A DNA stretch of 64,000 nucleotides from Alcanivorax borkumensis SK2 (GCF_000009365.1 NC_008260.1:310001-374000); one strand, 5' to 3'. Positions 26,517 through 37,187 are shown, counted from the first letter of the stretch. A program made the numbers and translations. The notes: a model not told the origin generated them from the sequence alone.

Positions 26517-26544
26517 ATAATACAGACTTGGGAACCTATGACAA
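26517..26544 (-). promoter_or_regulatory. Probable sigma-70 promoter of bamE
   Basis: On the minus strand TTGTCA and TATTAT are separated by 16 bases and lie about 30 bases upstream of the bamE ATG. Both boxes match five of six consensus bases or close to it. Confidence 0.6.
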
Positions 26545-26675
26545 ACTCCGGTCTGACGATAGGGTCATATTTTATTGACAGCTCGCGGCGCGATGAGTTC
26601 GCCTTGGTACTCTTGGTGGTACAAATTTCCCGCCTTTTTCAAAACCGCCATTGATTGGCAGATGGAGCATACGCA

Positions 26676-27077
26676 TTGGATAATCAGGATCTTAGAAAAG
26701 CGGGCCTTAAAGTGACCCTGCCGCGGGTGAAAATCCTTCAGCAGCTGGAGAAGTCCGCAGAGCGCCACTTGAGCGCGGAAGATATCTACAAGTCGTTGAT
26801 GGATTCCGGCGAAGACGTGGGCTTGGCGACGGTATATCGCGTGCTGACGCAGTTCGAGCAGGCTGGCATGGTGTTGCGCCACAACTTTGAAGGTGGCTCT
26901 GCTGTATTCGAGCTGGCTGATGAAGAGCACCATGATCATATGGTGTGCATGGAAACCGGCGCGGTGGTCGAATTTATGGATGACGTGATTGAGTCGCGCC
27001 AGCATGCTATTGCCGAGGAGTATGGTTACGAGATTGTGGATCACTCACTGGTGCTGTACGTCAAACCCAAGAAGTAG
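26676..27077 (+). CDS. fur: Ferric uptake regulator Fur
   Basis: A 133-aa Fur, the Fe2+-dependent repressor of iron acquisition. The winged-helix part has LRKAGLKVTLPRVKILQ and LATVYRVLTQFE; the metal-site region has HHDHMVC. Only one Cys of the E. coli CxxC pair is kept, as in Pseudomonas Fur. The start was placed at TTG 26676 (MDNQDLRKAG), eight bases after GGAG, giving the family length; an upstream TTG at 26655 adds seven residues. It lies next to bamE and convergent to recN, a conserved order. Confidence 0.96.
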   Translation: MDNQDLRKAGLKVTLPRVKILQQLEKSAERHLSAEDIYKSLMDSGEDVGLATVYRVLTQFEQAGMVLRHNFEGGSAVFELADEEHHDHMVCMETGAVVEFMDDVIESRQHAIAEEYGYEIVDHSLVLYVKPKK

Positions 27078-27135
27078 GCGACACGTAGGCGCTTTAGGGT
27101 GGAGGTTTGGCGTGGCGTGTAGGTTGCGTTTTCTG

Positions 27136-28803
27136 TCACGCCGCCTGCGCCTTGCTCAGCATTTCTTTGGCATGGTTACGGGTGGACTCGGTAATTTCTA
27201 CTCCTCCTAGCATTCGCGCCAATTCTTCCACTCTGGCGGCGTCATCTAGCTCTTGGATGCGGGTGTGGGTGGTCTCATCCTCTTGAATTTTGTGCACCTG
27301 CCAATGCTGATGCCCTTGACTGGCCACCTGTGGCTGGTGGGTAATGCACAGCACTTGAGCATGCTGCCCCAGTTCGCGCAGTAATCGGCCCACAATCTCG
27401 GCTACGCCGCCGCCAACGCCCACGTCCACTTCATCGAACACCAGGCTGGGCACGGTCAGGTTGCGCGCACAGATCACCTGGATGGCCAGGCTGACCCGCG
27501 ATAATTCGCCACCGGAAGCGACTTTGCCCAGTGGTTTGAGTGGCTGCCCTGGGTTGGCTGTAAACAAAAACTCCACTTCCTCCAAGCCCTCCAGGCTCGG
27601 GGGGCACTCGCTCAGGCAGGCATCCAGTTGCGCGGCTTTCATGCCCAGAGCCGTGAGTTGCTTTTGCACTTGCTGGCTGAGAGTCTTGGCGGCGCTGCGG
27701 CGAGCCTTGGTTAGCTTGCGGGCGCTGTCCATGTAGTGCTGCTGGGCGGTCGTTTCTTGTTCCGCCAGAGCATGCAGCTGGGCATCCACATTGCCCAGGG
27801 TATCGGATTCGGCCAGCAGGCTGCGATGATGTTCTACCAGCTCTTGCGGGCGAACGCGGTGCTTGCGGGCCAGGGTGTAGCTTTGGCTCAGGCGTTCTTC
27901 CACCTGGCTGAGGCGCGCCGGGTCCAGATCCAATTTTTCCAAGTAATGACGCAGGTCGTCGGCGGCAGCTTCCACTTGCAGGCGGGCGGATTCCACGGTG
28001 TCGGCAATGCTGCCCAAGTCGCCGTCGTTATTGCGCGCATCGTCTAACCAGTGGCTAACTTGGCTAAGGTGGTCGTTGCAGGTGCCGTCCTCGCCTTCAT
28101 AAAGTGCGTCAAGGGACTGCTGGCAAAGCCGGATCAAGTTTTCTGCATTGCCCAGTCGTTGTTGCTCCAGCTCCAGTTGCTCCAGCTCGCCGTCCTGCAG
28201 GGCGAGGGCGTCCAGCTCTTCTAGTTGGAAGCGTAACAGTTCTTCTTTCTCATTTTGCTCACGGGCTTGGTTCAGGGCGTCATCGTGGGCACGGCGGGCT
28301 CTCTGCCAGTGGCGCCAGTGCTCGCGCACGCTGTTGGCCAAGTCGCGAGCATGGGCGAAATTGTCCAGCAACTGCCGGTGGGCATCCTTTTTTAGTAGTG
28401 CTTGGTGCTCGTGCTGGCTGTGAATGCTGATCAGACGTTCACCCAGCTCTCGTACCTCCGACAGCGGGGTGGGGGTGCCGTTCACATAAGCCCGGGAGCG
28501 GCCGTCGGCACGCACGGTACGGCGAAGCAGGCATTGTTCTTCATCATCCAGCTCCCGTTCGATCAGCCATTGCTGTGCGGCAGCGTTGTTGCGCAGGTCG
28601 AAGGTGGCCAGCACTTCGGCGCGGTCGTGGCCGTGGCGAACAATCGATGAGTCGGCCCTGTTCCCTAGGGTGAGCCCTAGGGCATCGATGATGACAGATT
28701 TGCCTGCCCCGGTTTCGCCGCTGATGGCGGTGAGCCCATTTTCGGGCTCTAGCTCCAGCTGGTCAACGGTGGCAAAGTGGCGAACGCTTAAGTGGGTCAG
28801 CAT
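27136..28803 (-). CDS. recN: DNA repair protein RecN
   Basis: A 555-aa SMC-like ATPase for double-strand-break repair. Walker A is GETGAGKS near residue 32, a long helical coiled coil fills about 155-370, and the C-terminal ABC half has VASGGELSRVSLA and LVFDEVDVGVGG. The start at 28803 (MLTHLSVRHFATVDQ) has GAGGA five bases upstream. The C-terminal residues are AQAA, like the small-residue tails of RecN proteins that are ClpXP substrates in E. coli. No clear LexA box was found upstream. Confidence 0.95.
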   Translation of the reverse strand: MLTHLSVRHFATVDQLELEPENGLTAISGETGAGKSVIIDALGLTLGNRADSSIVRHGHDRAEVLATFDLRNNAAAQQWLIERELDDEEQCLLRRTVRADGRSRAYVNGTPTPLSEVRELGERLISIHSQHEHQALLKKDAHRQLLDNFAHARDLANSVREHWRHWQRARRAHDDALNQAREQNEKEELLRFQLEELDALALQDGELEQLELEQQRLGNAENLIRLCQQSLDALYEGEDGTCNDHLSQVSHWLDDARNNDGDLGSIADTVESARLQVEAAADDLRHYLEKLDLDPARLSQVEERLSQSYTLARKHRVRPQELVEHHRSLLAESDTLGNVDAQLHALAEQETTAQQHYMDSARKLTKARRSAAKTLSQQVQKQLTALGMKAAQLDACLSECPPSLEGLEEVEFLFTANPGQPLKPLGKVASGGELSRVSLAIQVICARNLTVPSLVFDEVDVGVGGGVAEIVGRLLRELGQHAQVLCITHQPQVASQGHQHWQVHKIQEDETTHTRIQELDDAARVEELARMLGGVEITESTRNHAKEMLSKAQAA

Positions 28804-28833
28804 GGTGTTCCTCTGCAACAGGCGAAATCGTGA

Positions 28834-29361
28834 TTAGGTGGTCGTTCTTTGGGTTTGAATCACTTGGGTGCCGGCGAGGTGGTCGTGCAGGCAGCGGCGG
28901 TCTGAGCGGAAAATCAATAACGGGTCGATAAGCATGATCAGGTTGATGCCGGGCAGCTGGGCGAGCACGTGGAAAACAAAATAACGTAGCCCGTAGAGTT
29001 TGCCGGCGGGAACGCTGTCCTGTTCCATGCCGACGATACGCATGTCGAGAAGGGCTTTGCCAATGGTTTGCTGGCGGTTAAAGAGTAGCCAGCCTTGCAG
29101 GGCTAGGAAGATCAGCTCCCCGGCGATGAACAGGCCGATGCTGGTGGTCAAGCTGATAGTGCCGCTGCTTTGCATCATGGCGTCCCAGATCCCGCTGAAA
29201 TAGATGATTGGGCCGATAATGACCATTTGCACTAGGCCATCAATGATTGCGCCGAGAAAGCGATACAGTCGGCTGGCCAGTTCAGGGGCTCCGGGGTTGT
29301 TTGGCTTCTGGGTTATGCTGTCCGGAGTCTGGTAAGGATTGCTTGGGGTTTCGCCGGTCAT
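28834..29361 (-). CDS. RDD family membrane protein
   Basis: A 175-aa RDD protein with the characteristic RLYRFLGAIIDGLVQ at the first span, about three hydrophobic segments (residues 36-60, 70-92, 125-150), and the conserved RQQTIGKALLDMRIVG and RSDRRCLHDHLAGTQVI. RDD proteins are inner-membrane proteins of mostly unknown role, some linked to ion transport. AGGA lies seven bases before the ATG. It is transcribed toward recN with only 30 bp between, so the two are probably co-transcribed. Confidence 0.88.
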   Translation of the reverse strand: MTGETPSNPYQTPDSITQKPNNPGAPELASRLYRFLGAIIDGLVQMVIIGPIIYFSGIWDAMMQSSGTISLTTSIGLFIAGELIFLALQGWLLFNRQQTIGKALLDMRIVGMEQDSVPAGKLYGLRYFVFHVLAQLPGINLIMLIDPLLIFRSDRRCLHDHLAGTQVIQTQRTTT

Positions 29362-29509
29362 GATGACATCCTTGCAATGATGACTGTTCTTATGGTCAGT
29401 GCCGGTTAATGGTAGGGGATTCGCGCTGGGAGTGTAAGCCCCTGCTCAATGAAATCCGGCTACGGTTCTCTATATAATAGTGCGGCGATTTTCTGGTACA
29501 TATACACCT

Positions 29510-30559
29510 ATGACAAAGCTGGATCTCAACGAACGCAAGCAGCGCCTGCTGATGACACTGGTCGAGCGGCATATCCGTGACGGCCAGCCGGTGGGCTCGA
29601 AAACGCTGGCCAGCGGTAGCGGCTTGGCAGTGAGTCCTGCCACTGTGCGCAATATCATGTCGGAGCTTGAAGAGTTGGGGGTGTTGAGTAGCCCGCACAC
29701 TTCGGCGGGGCGAGTTCCCACAGAGCTGGGTTACCGGCTGTACGTGGATTCGCTATTGGCGACCAGCGTGATGGAGCGCCCGGATCATCGGCATTTGAAA
29801 AAAGAGCTGCGTCAGTTGCTGGCGCCGGAGCAGTCTTCCCAGGAGTTGATCGCCCAGGCATCGAAAACCCTGGCGGAATTGACGCGCATGGCCGGGCTGG
29901 TGGCGGTGCCCCGTCGCGAGGTGTCTACTCTGCGCCAGGTGGAATTTCTGCCATTGTCGGGCAAGCGGGTGCTGGTGGTGCTGGTGGTCAATCGCTCCGA
30001 AGTGCAGAACCGGATTATTCATACCGACCGGGATTACGATGGAGTGGAATTGCGCCAGGCGGCTAACTACATCAACCATACCTATGCAGGCTGGGACTTG
30101 AACAGCATTTGCGATGGTTTGCTCGATACCATGAATACGGATCGCCAGCAGATGGATGCGCTGATGCAGACGGCGGTGGCTGTGGCGGATAAGGCGCTGC
30201 GTACTGAGCGTCCCGACTCTGATTATGTGGTATCCGGGGAATCCAACCTGATTCAGACCGCTGAGGCGGAAAATTTGGGGCAGCTACGTAACTTGTTTGA
30301 TGCCTTTAATCATAAGCGTGACATTTTGCATTTGCTTGAACGCTCCATGAAAGCCGATGGGGTGCAGATCTTTATCGGCCGAGAATCAGGGTTTCAGCCG
30401 TTTGAGGATTATTCGCTGATTTCCGCTCCTTACACGACGGATGATGGTCCGATGGGGGTGTTGGCAGTGGTTGGTCCCACCCGCATGGATTATGGGAAAG
30501 TTATCCCCACTGTGGACATCACCGCTAAGATCCTCTCAGCGGCGCTTACCCAGCTTTAA
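29510..30559 (+). CDS. hrcA: Heat-inducible repressor HrcA
   Basis: A 349-aa HrcA, the repressor that binds CIRCE operators of chaperone genes in many bacteria. The N-terminal winged helix has HIRDGQPVGSKTLA, VSPATVRNIMSELEELG and PHTSAGRVPTELGYR, and the C terminus has GPTRMDYGKVIPTVD. The start at 29510 (MTKLDLNERKQ) fits the family. TATAAT occurs at 29473-29478. It heads the grpE-dnaK-dnaJ region, although grpE and dnaK carry sigma-32-like promoters and no CIRCE is visible in the window. Confidence 0.95.
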   Translation: MTKLDLNERKQRLLMTLVERHIRDGQPVGSKTLASGSGLAVSPATVRNIMSELEELGVLSSPHTSAGRVPTELGYRLYVDSLLATSVMERPDHRHLKKELRQLLAPEQSSQELIAQASKTLAELTRMAGLVAVPRREVSTLRQVEFLPLSGKRVLVVLVVNRSEVQNRIIHTDRDYDGVELRQAANYINHTYAGWDLNSICDGLLDTMNTDRQQMDALMQTAVAVADKALRTERPDSDYVVSGESNLIQTAEAENLGQLRNLFDAFNHKRDILHLLERSMKADGVQIFIGRESGFQPFEDYSLISAPYTTDDGPMGVLAVVGPTRMDYGKVIPTVDITAKILSAALTQL

Positions 30560-30733
30560 AATAACCCACAAGCTACAACGCAAATCGGCGTGCCCTGTGT
30601 TGCGGTCTTTCTCGCGGCAATTAATCGGCGAGCGGCGTGTTTCCTTGGTTGGATCGCGGGTTATTATGCTGTGATGAATGGCTGCCGCTTGGCCCGTGTT
30701 GCGATTTGAAGCTTGAGGCTTGTCATTTCCCCC

Positions 30734-30761
30734 CTTGAATCCTGCCCGATAGTTCCCATAT
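30734..30761 (+). promoter_or_regulatory. Sigma-32-like heat-shock promoter of grpE
   Basis: CTTGAA preceded by CCC at 30731-30739, then 14 bases, then TCCCATAT at 30754-30761. This closely follows the E. coli RpoH consensus of CCCTTGAA, 13-15 bases, CCCCATnT. It lies about 48 bases before the grpE start. Confidence 0.75.
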
Positions 30762-30809
30762 CTTTGCCCGCTTTCCTGGAAAAGCCCGGATAGGGATGTG
30801 GAGTGACCA

Positions 30810-31382
30810 ATGAGTGAGCAGGAAAAAGATCAGAACAATGCCGAACCACAGGTAGAAACGGTTGAAGAACAGCAAGCTGCGGCCGCTGCAGAGGCGGTTG
30901 AGCCCACCGCTGAAGAGAAGCTGGCTGAAGTAGAAGTGGAGCTGGCCAAGGTTAAGAAGGCATTGGCTGAAGCGGATGTCCGTGCACAGGCGGAAGTGCA
31001 GAATGTGCGTAAGCGCGCCGAGCGTGACGTGCAGCATGCCCGCAAGTTCGCTTTGGAGAAGTTTGCCGGTGATCTGCTAAGTGTGGCGGACAACTTGGAG
31101 CGTGGTCTAGCGGCGCTGGATGCCGAAGACGATGCACTAAAGGGCGCCCGTGAAGGTATCGAGTTGACGCTGAAGTCTCTGTTGGACGCGTTTGCCCGTT
31201 ATAACATCGAACAGATTAATCCCGCAGACGAGCCGTTTAACCCCGAATTGCATGAAGCGATGACCATGGTGCCGGTGCCCAATGTGGACCCCAATAGCGT
31301 GATTGAAGTGCTAGAAAAAGGCTACCAGCTGAATGGTCGTCTGATTCGCCCGGCTCGGGTGGTGGTTAGTAAGGCTCCTTGA
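30810..31382 (+). CDS. grpE: Nucleotide exchange factor GrpE
   Basis: A 190-aa GrpE, which releases ADP from DnaK. An acidic, Gln/Ala-rich N terminus is followed by a long coiled coil (about 45-120) and the C-terminal beta domain with FNPELHEAMTMVPVPN and GYQLNGRLIRPARVVVSK. It has its own sigma-32-like promoter and lies 251 bp after hrcA, upstream of dnaK. Confidence 0.96.
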   Translation: MSEQEKDQNNAEPQVETVEEQQAAAAAEAVEPTAEEKLAEVEVELAKVKKALAEADVRAQAEVQNVRKRAERDVQHARKFALEKFAGDLLSVADNLERGLAALDAEDDALKGAREGIELTLKSLLDAFARYNIEQINPADEPFNPELHEAMTMVPVPNVDPNSVIEVLEKGYQLNGRLIRPARVVVSKAP

Positions 31383-31495
31383 TAGGTGTTTGACCCGCCG
31401 CTTGAGCTTGATATTAGGTGTGAAAGTGGCGCCGGCTGCGGGCTTTGGCCTCAAAGTGATTACAGAAGTTGAAGCACTGAAAATCGACAAGCTCC

Positions 31496-31523
31496 CTTGA
31501 AATGATGGCAACGAACGCCATAT
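31496..31523 (+). promoter_or_regulatory. Sigma-32-like heat-shock promoter of dnaK
   Basis: TCCCTTGAA ending at 31501, 14 bases, then CGCCATAT at 31516-31523. It is a near-consensus RpoH promoter about 78 bases upstream of the dnaK start, and has the same spacing as the grpE promoter. Confidence 0.78.
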
Positions 31524-31601
31524 AGGAGCCAGACGAGTTAATAATTCAACTGCCTGGGGCGCCGAAAGGGTTCCGGCTAGTGTGAAGGAGATAGAACGAC
31601 T

Positions 31602-33527
31602 ATGGGTAAGATTATCGGTATCGACCTAGGTACGACCAATAGCTGCGTGGCCGTGCTGGAAGGTGACAAAGCTAAGGTTATCGAAAACGCAGAGGGCGCT
31701 CGCACAACGCCGTCCATTATCGCCTACACCGACGATAAAGAAACTTTGGTTGGCCAGGCTGCCAAGCGTCAGGCGGTGACGAACCCGGAAAACACTCTGT
31801 ATGCGGTGAAGCGTCTGATCGGCCGTCGTTTTGACGACAAGGTGGTTCAGAAGGACATCAAGATGGTGCCCTACAAGATCACCAAGGCTGACAATGGTGA
31901 CGCCTGGGTAGAAGTGAAGGGCGAGAAAATGGCGCCGCCGCAGATTTCTGCGCAAGTGCTGAAGAAAATGAAGAAGACCGCGGAAGACTACTTGGGTGAG
32001 GCTGTCACTGAGGCCGTTATCACCGTGCCGGCTTACTTCAACGATTCCCAGCGCCAAGCCACCAAAGATGCCGGTCGCATCGCTGGCTTGGATGTGAAGC
32101 GTATTATCAACGAGCCCACTGCGGCTGCTCTAGCTTATGGCCTAGATAAGAAAGGTGGTGATCGCACCATCGCTGTGTATGACTTGGGTGGTGGTACTTT
32201 CGATATCTCAATTATCGAAATCGCCGAAGTGGATGGCGAGCATCAGTTTGAAGTGTTGGCCACAAATGGTGACACCTTCTTGGGTGGTGAAGATTTCGAC
32301 TTGGCATTGATCAACTTCTTAGCTGATCAGTTCAAGGCGGATTCCGGGATCGATCTGGGCGGCGACCCGCTGGCTATGCAGCGTCTGAAAGAGGCGGCTG
32401 AAAAAGCTAAAATCGAGCTGTCTTCCGCCGAACAGACGGAAGTTAATCTGCCGTACATTACTGCCGACAGCACTGGGCCCAAGCACTTGGTGGTGAAGGT
32501 GACGCGCGCCAAGCTGGAGTCTTTGGTGGGTGATCTGGTGACCCGTTCACTTGAGCCGTGTAAAACCGCATTGGCGGATGCTGGGGTGAAAACGGCCGAT
32601 ATCACGGATGTGATTTTGGTGGGTGGTCAGACCCGTATGCCAATGGTGCAGAAGAGCGTTACTGAGTTCTTCGGCAAAGAGCCGCGCAAAGACGTTAACC
32701 CGGACGAAGCAGTTGCCATGGGTGCTGCGATTCAGGGTGCGGTACTGAGCGGTGACGTAACCGACGTGCTGTTGCTGGACGTGACTCCGCTGACCTTGGG
32801 TATTGAAACCATGGGTGGCGTGATGACTCCGCTGATCGAGAAAAACACCACTATTCCGACCAATGCGTCGCAGGTGTTCTCCACGGCGGATGACAACCAG
32901 ACGGCCGTGACCGTGCACGTGTTGCAGGGTGAGCGTAAGCAAGCGAGCCAGAACAAGTCGTTGGGCCAGTTCAATCTGGAAGATATCCCGCCGGCGCCGC
33001 GCGGTATGCCGCAGATCGAAGTGACCTTCGACATTGATGCCAACGGTATTTTGCACGTGGGTGCGAAAGACAAGGCTACCGGTAAAGAGCAAACCATTCA
33101 GATCAAGGCTTCTTCTGGTCTGTCTGATGAAGAAATTGATCAAATGGTGCAGGACGCCGAAGCTCACGCGGACGAAGATAAAAAGTTCGAAGAGCTGGTG
33201 CAGACTCGCAACCAGGCGGATCACTTAGTGCATGCTACCCGCAAAACGCTTGAAGAAGCGGGTGACAAGGCCACCGATGAAGAGAAAGAAGCCATCACCA
33301 AAGCCGTGGACGAGCTGGAAGAAGCCGCCAAGGGCAGCGACAAGGATGACATCGAAGCCAAAATCAAGGCGCTGTCTGAAGTGTCCGCACCGCTGGCCGA
33401 GAAAATGTACGCCGAGCAAGCTCAGCAGGCCCAAGGCGCTGCCGGTGCTGAAGGTGAGCAGCCGCAAGCGGGTGATGACGTAGTCGACGCAGAGTTTGAA
33501 GAAGTCGACGACGACAAGAAGAAGTAA
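31602..33527 (+). CDS. dnaK: Chaperone DnaK (Hsp70)
   Basis: A 641-aa Hsp70. The ATPase domain has [15 protein letters not shown] at residues 5-19, [15 protein letters not shown] near 197 and [13 protein letters not shown] near 338. The substrate domain and helical lid follow from about 395, and the acidic tail ends in EEVDDDKKK. Length is standard. It acts with DnaJ and GrpE in protein folding. A sigma-32-like promoter precedes it, and an imperfect hairpin lies between it and dnaJ. Confidence 0.98.
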
Positions 33528-33533
33528 GTAACG

Positions 33534-33609
33534 CCTGACGCCTGACGCCGGACGTTGGATGCGGATGCTCTTTGGCTTCTGTGTCTGGCCTCCGGCGTCG
33601 GGCGTCTGG
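33534..33609 (+). repeat. Imperfect 20-bp inverted repeat between dnaK and dnaJ
   Basis: The arm at 33534-33553, built of CCTGACG-like units, pairs with 33590-33609 with about two mismatches, around a 36-base spacer. The units GACGCCTGACGCC resemble repeats between carA and carB and before dapB. It may reduce dnaJ expression relative to dnaK or protect the dnaK mRNA. Confidence 0.6.
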
Positions 33610-33628
33610 CTAAGCCAAAGGCTTATCT

Positions 33629-34759
33629 ATGTCCAAGCGTGATTATTATGAAGTGTTGGGTGCGGCGAAAGATGCCAGTGCCCAAGACCTAAAAAAGGCT
33701 TATCGCCGGCTGGCGATGAAATACCATCCGGACCGTAACCCGGATGATAAAGAGGCGTTGGCCAAATTTAAGGAAGCGAAAGAAGCCTACGAAGTCCTCG
33801 CCGACGAGCAGAAGCGCGCGGCCTATGACCAGTTCGGCCATGCCGGCGTTAATGGTCAGGGCGGTGGGCCAGGTGCTGGCGCGGGTGCTGGCGGCTTCGG
33901 TGATATTTTTGGTGACATCTTCGGCGACATATTTGGTGGCGCTGGCGGCGGCGGCGGACGTCGCGGCCCGTCCCGGGGTGCGGATCTGCGTTATACGTTG
34001 GAGCTGAGCCTAGAGCAGGCTGTGCGCGGTTGCGATGAAAAAATTCGCATTCCCACCTGGGATAGTTGTGATGTTTGCCATGGTAGTGGCGCGAAGGAAG
34101 GTAGCCAGCCAGTAACGTGCACCACTTGTGGCGGCGTCGGTCAAGTGCGTATGCAGCAGGGCTTCTTCACCGTGCAGCAAGCGTGCCCAACCTGTAAGGG
34201 TGAAGGCAAGATTATTAAAGACCCTTGCGGTAACTGTGGGGGGCAAGGCCGTGTACAGAACACCAAGACCCTGTCGGTGAAGATTCCTGCCGGAGTGGAT
34301 ACCGGTGACCGCATTCGTCTTGCTGGTGAAGGCGAGGCGGGCGTGCACGGTGCGCCGTCTGGTGACTTGTACGTTCAGGTGGCTGTACGTGAACACGATA
34401 TCTTCCAGCGTGACGGCGACAATTTGTATTGTGAAGTGCCGATCAGTTTTGTTGATGCCACTTTGGGTGGTGAGCTGGATGTGCCCACGCTGAATGGCAA
34501 GGTTAAGCTGAAAGTCCCGGCGGAAACCCAGAGCGGTAAGCTGTTCCGTTTGCGCGGCAAGGGTGTGGCGCCGGTACGTGGTGGCGCCCCGGGAGATTTG
34601 TTGTGCAAGGTGGTGATTGAAACGCCAGTGAAGTTGTCTAGCGAGCAGAAAGAGTTGTTGCGTAAATTCCAGGAATCTCTGGAGAGCGGCGGCAATCGTC
34701 ACAACCCACGCAAGAATAACTGGTTCGAAGGCGTTAAGCGTTTTTTCGATACCAAGTAA
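33629..34759 (+). CDS. dnaJ: Chaperone DnaJ (Hsp40)
   Basis: A 376-aa type I DnaJ. The J domain has the HPD motif in [11 protein letters not shown] (about residue 33), followed by a Gly/Phe-rich linker with a repeated [14 protein letters not shown]. The zinc domain carries four CxxCxGxG repeats ([32 protein letters not shown]), and substrate-binding domains follow. It stimulates DnaK ATPase and delivers clients. It is downstream of dnaK by 101 bp and closed by a strong terminator. Confidence 0.97.
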   Translation: MSKRDYYEVLGAAKDASAQDLKKAYRRLAMKYHPDRNPDDKEALAKFKEAKEAYEVLADEQKRAAYDQFGHAGVNGQGGGPGAGAGAGGFGDIFGDIFGDIFGGAGGGGGRRGPSRGADLRYTLELSLEQAVRGCDEKIRIPTWDSCDVCHGSGAKEGSQPVTCTTCGGVGQVRMQQGFFTVQQACPTCKGEGKIIKDPCGNCGGQGRVQNTKTLSVKIPAGVDTGDRIRLAGEGEAGVHGAPSGDLYVQVAVREHDIFQRDGDNLYCEVPISFVDATLGGELDVPTLNGKVKLKVPAETQSGKLFRLRGKGVAPVRGGAPGDLLCKVVIETPVKLSSEQKELLRKFQESLESGGNRHNPRKNNWFEGVKRFFDTK

Positions 34760-34772
34760 GGGTTGGCGTAAT

Positions 34773-34809
34773 AAAAAAGCCCGGCGTGGTTTCCGCTCCG
34801 GGCTTTTTT
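34773..34809 (+). terminator. Terminator after dnaJ
   Basis: AAAAAAGCCCGG (34773-34784) and CCGGGCTTTTTT (34798-34809) form a symmetric hairpin with a T run, active in principle on both strands. It ends the hrcA-grpE-dnaK-dnaJ region. Confidence 0.92.
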
Positions 34810-34893
34810 GTGGGCCTTGTCCGTGTGCTGGAGGTTTTGCTCATTGCTGCTAGGAAGGTGTTCGTTGTTGCGCGATGACCCTATCGCCCTTTC

Positions 34894-34902
34894 TGCTAGA
34901 AT
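34894..34902 (+). promoter_or_regulatory. Extended -10 promoter candidate for dapB
   Basis: TGCTAGAAT is an extended -10 element (TGn plus TAGAAT) without a clear -35 box, about 100 bases before dapB and downstream of the dnaJ terminator. Tentative. Confidence 0.4.
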
Positions 34903-34952
34903 AAGCAGCTTGATACCAGGCTCTCTTCGCTTCGTTTTCCCGTTTGGGTTGA

Positions 34953-35834
<882 letters not shown>

Positions 35835-35866
35835 GTGTGCCACTGGTCTATCAACGGGATTGCTGC

Positions 35867-35895
35867 GTGACAGCGGGGCCACAAAGCCCTAAAAT
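35867..35895 (+). promoter_or_regulatory. Sigma-70 promoter of carA
   Basis: GTGACA and TAAAAT are separated by 17 bases, each matching five of six consensus bases. The predicted transcript start near 35902 lies 130 bases before carA, leaving a leader that holds a short ORF and a terminator hairpin. Confidence 0.7.
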
Positions 35896-35910
35896 AGCGC
35901 GCAGCCCGTG

Positions 35911-35943
35911 ATGGGCGTGCGGGGCGCCGAATTAAGAATTTAG
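35911..35943 (+). CDS. Possible carA leader peptide
   Basis: ATG at 35911 opens a 10-codon frame, MGVRGAELRI, whose TAG stop touches the 5' edge of the terminator hairpin at 35944-35978. That geometry fits an attenuation leader peptide, and two of ten residues are Arg. There is no Shine-Dalgarno sequence, and the predicted transcript start is only about nine bases upstream, so translation would be leaderless or nearly so. This is a candidate only. Confidence 0.35.
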   Translation: MGVRGAELRI

Positions 35944-35978
35944 AAAAAGCGAGGTGGAGGAATCCATCTCGCTTTTTT
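35944..35978 (+). terminator. Attenuator-like terminator in the carA leader
   Basis: AGCGAGGTGGA and TCCATCTCGCT pair (one G-U) around a four-base loop and are followed by six T (35973-35978). Because a good promoter lies upstream at 35867-35895, this terminator is inside the carA leader rather than only at the end of dapB. Confidence 0.85.
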
Positions 35979-36030
35979 GCGAGCGCACCCGCCGCAGATC
36001 TCCCTATTCCCTATCAGCCTGGAGGTTGCG

Positions 36031-37155
36031 TTGACGGTTCCCGCCATTCTCGCTCTTGAAGACGGAAGCATCTTTCGGGGTGTTGCAATCGGTGCCACGG
36101 GTGAAACCGTGGGTGAGGTGGTGTTTAACACCGCCATGACTGGCTATCAGGAGATCCTGACGGATCCTTCCTATGCCAAGCAGATTGTAACCCTTACCTA
36201 TCCGCATATTGGTAACACTGGCGTCACTGCCGAGGATGAAGAGTCCTCTCGAATCTGGGCCTCCGGCCTGGTGATTCGTGATCTGGCCATGACAGTGAGC
36301 AACTGGCGTAGTGAGCAATCTCTTTCGGACTACCTGCGTGATCGCAACATCGTTGCCATCGCCGATATCGACACGCGCCGCTTGACGCGCATTTTGCGTG
36401 ACAAAGGCGCCCTAAATGGCTGCATTTTGGCCGGCGAAAGTGTGGATGAAGCGCAGGCGCTTGCTGCGGCCAAGGGGTTTCCTGGCCTGAAAGGCATGGA
36501 CCTGGCCAAGGTGGTGAGTGTTGCCGAGCCTTATAGCTGGACAGAGTCCACCTGGGATCTGGAGCAGGGCCACACCGAGCAGGGTGAGACCCGCTTCCAT
36601 GTGGTGGCTTATGACTACGGTGTTAAGCGCAACATTCTGCGTATGTTGGCCGAGCGCGGCTGCAAGCTCACCGTGGTGCCGGCGCAAACGCCTGCATCCG
36701 AAGTGCTGGCGATGAAGCCGGATGGTGTCTTCCTGTCTAACGGACCCGGTGATCCGGAGCCCTGCGACTACGCGATTTCCGCGATTCAGGAAATTGTTGG
36801 CACCGGTTTGCCTGTGTTCGGCATCTGCTTGGGACATCAGTTGCTGGCGCTGGCCAGCGGTGCCAAATCCATGAAAATGGCTACCGGCCATCATGGTGCT
36901 AACCACCCGGTAAAAACTCTGGCCGATGACACGGTGATGATTACCAGTCAGAACCATGGTTTTGCGGTGGATATAGATACCTTGCCAGCCAACCTAAAGG
37001 TGACCCATGTGTCGCTGTTCGACGGCACCTTGCAAGGTATTGAGCGCACTGATGTGCCCGCCTTCAGTTTCCAGGGGCACCCGGAAGCGAGCCCGGGGCC
37101 GCGCGACTGTGCGCCATTGTTCGATCATTTCATCGAGCTGATGGAAGCGAAATAA
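36031..37155 (+). CDS. carA: Carbamoyl-phosphate synthase small subunit
   Basis: A 374-aa glutaminase subunit that supplies ammonia to CarB for pyrimidine and arginine synthesis. The class I glutamine amidotransferase domain has the nucleophile in GICLGHQ (Cys266) and the catalytic His in [13 protein letters not shown]. The start was placed at TTG 36031 ([12 protein letters not shown]), five bases after a perfect GGAGG; the longer frame adds 18 residues unlike relatives. It is the first gene of carA-carB-greA, preceded by an attenuator-like leader. Confidence 0.96.
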   Translation: MTVPAILALEDGSIFRGVAIGATGETVGEVVFNTAMTGYQEILTDPSYAKQIVTLTYPHIGNTGVTAEDEESSRIWASGLVIRDLAMTVSNWRSEQSLSDYLRDRNIVAIADIDTRRLTRILRDKGALNGCILAGESVDEAQALAAAKGFPGLKGMDLAKVVSVAEPYSWTESTWDLEQGHTEQGETRFHVVAYDYGVKRNILRMLAERGCKLTVVPAQTPASEVLAMKPDGVFLSNGPGDPEPCDYAISAIQEIVGTGLPVFGICLGHQLLALASGAKSMKMATGHHGANHPVKTLADDTVMITSQNHGFAVDIDTLPANLKVTHVSLFDGTLQGIERTDVPAFSFQGHPEASPGPRDCAPLFDHFIELMEAK

Positions 37156-37187
37156 GCGTCCGACGTCCGACGCTCGACGTCTGACGC
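37156..37187 (+). repeat. Hairpin of GACGTC-type repeats between carA and carB
   Basis: GCGTCCGACGTC (37156-37167) and GACGTCTGACGC (37176-37187) pair with one mismatch over an eight-base loop, directly after the carA stop. It has no T run. The units match those in the dnaK-dnaJ spacer and before dapB. Confidence 0.6.

Noticed and set aside
33895..33960. [14 protein letters not shown] repeat as a possible tandem repeat element
   Set aside because: It is the normal Gly/Phe-rich linker of DnaJ.
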